A DNA stretch of 64,000 nucleotides, taken from Streptomyces seoulensis (GTDB taxonomy: Bacteria; Actinomycetota; Actinomycetes; Streptomycetales; Streptomycetaceae). Below, piece by piece: positions 61,943 through 64,000 of this stretch (its first letter is position 1; each line of letters starts with the position of its first letter). Both the position numbers and the translations under genes were made by a program. The stretch covers positions 372,001 to 436,000 of the forward strand of contig CP054936.1 in the NCBI GenBank assembly GCA_013364255.1. The letters are read 5' to 3'. The notes beneath the pieces were generated by a model. The model saw nothing but the letters and a program-made list of their open reading frames with translations. It was not told the origin of the DNA and did no database searches.

Positions 61943-62065
61943 CTATCCGCGTCGCGAGCGCCCCATGACGGCCGCGACCACGAGGACGGCCACGACGATG
62001 AGCAGCAGAACGGGAACGGGCGTTCCGGACGGCCATCCCTTGTAGGCCGTCGTCACGTCGTCCAT
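61943..62065 (-). CDS. Mini membrane protein (40 aa)
   Basis: The frame reads MDDVTTAYKGWPSGTPVPVL and then a hydrophobic helix of about 20 residues ending in [12 protein letters not shown] ribosome site lies five bases before the ATG, codon use is normal, and it lies 49 bp downstream of another small membrane protein gene in the same direction. Single-helix topology is clear; function is unknown. Confidence 0.6.
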   Translation of the reverse strand: MDDVTTAYKGWPSGTPVPVLLLIVVAVLVVAAVMGRSRRG

Positions 62066-62114
62066 GGCACCTCGCGAAGCGGCTCGGTCCTTCGGTCCCA
62101 CGGTTTCGCGCGCG

Positions 62115-62330
62115 TCACTTGCCGCGCGCTTTCCAGGCGATCGCGCAGACCACGAACAGAGCGATGACGACGACCCCGAACCACCAGCCGCGCAGCGCGC
62201 CGTCGTACATGACCGCGACGACCTCCGAGGGGGCGCGGGCGCCGGCCCTCGTGCCGTCCGCGTCCGCGAGGCCGCTCACCGACCCGATCGCGTCGGCGAG
62301 GCCGCCCTGGCTCATGCCTTCGGTCGTCAT
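62115..62330 (-). CDS. Small membrane protein (71 aa)
   Basis: The 71-residue protein has a soluble Gly/Ala/Asp-rich N-terminal half (MTTEGMSQGGLADAIGSVSG) and one membrane helix (GWWFGVVVIALFVVCAIAW) followed by a basic end. Coding potential is good although the ribosome site is weak. It precedes a 40-residue membrane protein in the same direction, so the two may be cotranscribed and interact. No family is recognised. Confidence 0.6.
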   Translation of the reverse strand: MTTEGMSQGGLADAIGSVSGLADADGTRAGARAPSEVVAVMYDGALRGWWFGVVVIALFVVCAIAWKARGK

Positions 62331-62451
62331 GGAGTCCCACGTGCCCCCGGGCTCCCGATCCAAGCCTGCGGTCCCGGCGGGCGTGTGACGTGTCCGGCGT
62401 TCGGAGCGGAGGCAGAACCCTTCGCTCGCGCTATCCGAACACGCATGGGGA

Positions 62452-62937
62452 TCACACTGCGAAAGAGGCGCGTGGTGTTCGGGATGCGCCGGGAAGGGCC
62501 ACGACCTTGTCCCGCAGCTGGTCGATGACGCGTACCGCGCGATCCGGCCCGTCGACCACCACCATCTCCCCCGCGTAGTCGTCGTCGGCGCCCGACAGCG
62601 GCACCCAGCCGGTGCATCCGACGGCGCCGGTGTCCGGATCGCTGCGGGCGGCGTGCACCCGGACGGCATCGTCCAGCGGCAGGAAGGTGTATCCGGCCAG
62701 GAACTTCGCCGGATCGACCTCGCCCTCCTCGTCGCCGTCGACCTCGAAGCCCTCCGCGCCGTCGTGCCGCAGCCACAGCGCCGCCACCTCCCGCGGCCAG
62801 GTCACCCCCATGCGCGCCTGCGCCGCCGCGACCCGTTCCGGCCCGGCGGGCGGCCGCAACGAGGCGTACGAACAAGGTGCGTTGGCCTTCAGCCAGTCCT
62901 CGACGCGATCCCACGCCGCCAAAGGTTCATCGTTCAT
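62452..62937 (-). CDS. SMI1/KNR4-family protein
   Basis: The 161-residue protein has the SMI1/KNR4 (SUKH) pattern: WDRVEDWLKANAP, PAGPERVAAAQARMGVTWPR, EVAALWLRHDGAEG, FLPLDDAVRVH and the late WVPLSGADDDYAGEMVVVDG. SUKH proteins are often immunity proteins in toxin systems, but no toxin is adjacent here, so it may be an orphan immunity gene or a housekeeping member. Confidence 0.88.
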   Translation of the reverse strand: MNDEPLAAWDRVEDWLKANAPCSYASLRPPAGPERVAAAQARMGVTWPREVAALWLRHDGAEGFEVDGDEEGEVDPAKFLAGYTFLPLDDAVRVHAARSDPDTGAVGCTGWVPLSGADDDYAGEMVVVDGPDRAVRVIDQLRDKVVALPGASRTPRASFAV

Positions 62938-63040
62938 CCGCCCACCGTACCCACGCGTGCGGAGCCTTCACCGTGATCCGGCCCCGCAGGGGCCGTCAGC
63001 GGTCTCGGCCCCTGCGCCCGGGGCGCTCGGTGGCGGCGCA

Positions 63041-63874
63041 TCAGACCGTGGTCATGAACTCGGCCAGGTCCTTGTTGAGGCGGTCGGCGTGGGTGACGTA
63101 CAGGCCGTGGCCGCCGTCGTCGTAGACCTTCAGGGTGCTGTGGGGCAGCAGGTCGGCGCTGCGGCGGCCGGTCACCTCGAAGGGGGCCGAGGTGTCGTGG
63201 GTGCCGTGCACGACGAGTACGGGGAGGTCGAGCGCCGGCAGCTCGGGGGCCACGTTCATGCCGCGGACCACGGCGTTGACGGCGTCCGCGGCACGGGCGG
63301 TGGAGGCCAGGCAGCAGTCGACGGCGTAGCGGAGGTAGGTCGGCGACACCTCGTTGCCGGGCCGGTCCAGGGCGAAGTAGTCGTGGGCGCCGCCGTCGTA
63401 GAACGCCGCCCGGTCCCTGCGGATCACCTCGTGCGCGGCCCGCAGGGTCTCCAGGTCCATGCCGTCCGGGTTGTCGGCCGCGCGGATCAGTCCCGGGGCT
63501 ATGCCGGCGACGAGGGCCGCCCGGCTCACCCGGTCCGCGCCGTGCCGGGTCAGGCAGCGCACGATCTCCGCGCTGCCCAGCGAGTGACCGATCAGGGTGA
63601 CCTCGCGCAGGTCCAGGTGTTCCAGCAGTCCGTTCAGGTCGTCGGCCTGCGTGTCCAGGTCGAAGCCGCCCCACACGTCCTCGGACCGGCCGTGCCCCCG
63701 CCGGTCCAGGCCCACGCAGCGGTATCCGCTCTCGGCCAGGGGGAGCATCTGGAACTCCCACATCTCGGTGCCGAAGTAGGCGCCGTGCACGAAGACGGCC
63801 ACGGGACCGTCGGCCGGCCCGTAGTCCGCGTAGTGCAGGCGGGTGCCGTCGACGGGGCTGGTGAAGTACGGCAT
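63041..63874 (-). CDS. Alpha/beta-fold hydrolase
   Basis: The 277-residue protein has the canonical alpha/beta-hydrolase elements: FVHGAYFGTEMWEFQMLPL with the oxyanion loop, the LDRRGHGRS loop, the nucleophile in LIGHSLGSAE, an acid in LVVHGTHDTSAPFE and the His in DGGHGLYVTH. It resembles non-haem chloroperoxidase/esterase-type members. ATG 63874 follows AGGAGGAG. The substrate is unknown and it stands alone at the window edge. Confidence 0.92.
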   Translation of the reverse strand: MPYFTSPVDGTRLHYADYGPADGPVAVFVHGAYFGTEMWEFQMLPLAESGYRCVGLDRRGHGRSEDVWGGFDLDTQADDLNGLLEHLDLREVTLIGHSLGSAEIVRCLTRHGADRVSRAALVAGIAPGLIRAADNPDGMDLETLRAAHEVIRRDRAAFYDGGAHDYFALDRPGNEVSPTYLRYAVDCCLASTARAADAVNAVVRGMNVAPELPALDLPVLVVHGTHDTSAPFEVTGRRSADLLPHSTLKVYDDGGHGLYVTHADRLNKDLAEFMTTV

Positions 63875-64000
63875 GGCTCCTCCTGGAGTCCGGTGACGCG
63901 GTGCGTCGGGCGGGTACGTCGTCCATGATTGCGGAGCGCGGTGCACGGGGCGATTACCCACGAGGTCATGCCGGTCGGGGACGGCCGCGGCGCCCGGCCC

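Overview
The window comes from a high-GC actinomycete and looks like a Streptomyces chromosome. Coding regions have strong G/C at third codon positions, many GTG starts and frequent 4-bp ATGA/GTGA gene overlaps. The families present are typical of the genus: modular type I PKS, a SpoIIE-type phosphatase with PAS/GAF sensors, an ECF sigma factor with a CU044_5270 partner, DUF4383, DUF2236 and a DUF4142 secreted protein. I saw no rRNA, tRNA, CRISPR array or insertion sequence.

Bases 1 to about 26.8 kb appear to be the right-hand part of a polyketide gene cluster. A 5'-truncated PKS gene (one module visible) is followed by a two-module PKS ending in a thioesterase. All three modules are KS-AT-DH-KR-ACP with malonyl-type AT motifs, so the carboxyl end of the product should be a polyene. 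The AT regions and parts of the KS and KR regions are near-identical DNA repeats with their own codon style, which points to gene conversion. Beyond a double terminator lie a coupled 2-oxoglutarate dioxygenase / RibD-like reductase pair, a divergent LysR regulator, a flavin reductase and a crotonyl-CoA carboxylase/reductase that would supply an alkylmalonyl extender unit. A rightward unit then encodes an MFS exporter, an isochorismatase-fold protein lacking the usual cysteine, a full-length DNA polymerase III alpha subunit (DnaE) with unusual active-site residues, and a translationally coupled small CPxC/CxxC protein. The main hypothesis is that this DnaE is a duplicate, drug-tolerant replicase protecting the producer from a polyketide that targets DnaE.

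From 26.9 to 41 kb there is a series of short regulator/target units: a TetR/DUF1772 pair with twin operators, a SpoIIE phosphatase, a DUF2236 oxygenase, DUF4383, a polyprenyl diphosphate synthase, two coupled NUDIX hydrolases, a MarR/ABM-type monooxygenase divergent pair with direct-repeat operators, a zinc metallopeptidase and an SDR.

From 41 to 48.5 kb a catabolic-looking locus contains a leftward operon (DUF1177, cytosine-permease-family transporter, M20 peptidase) divergent from an IclR regulator and a PepE-like dipeptidase. It is followed by a LysR/cupin divergent pair sharing a perfect ATAC-N7-GTAT site. From 49 to 53.4 kb there are DoxX, a membrane-anchored polymorphic-toxin protein with a probable immunity gene, and a small secreted protein. 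From 53.4 to 57.4 kb there are a thioesterase and an operon of a membrane-anchored glutamate-synthase-like FMN/Fe-S protein with a PoxB-like ThDP enzyme, ending in a 16-bp-stem terminator. The right end holds the ECF sigma/CU044_5270 pair, a DUF4142 protein, a YbdK-type carboxylate-amine ligase, two mini membrane proteins, an SMI1/KNR4 protein and an alpha/beta hydrolase.
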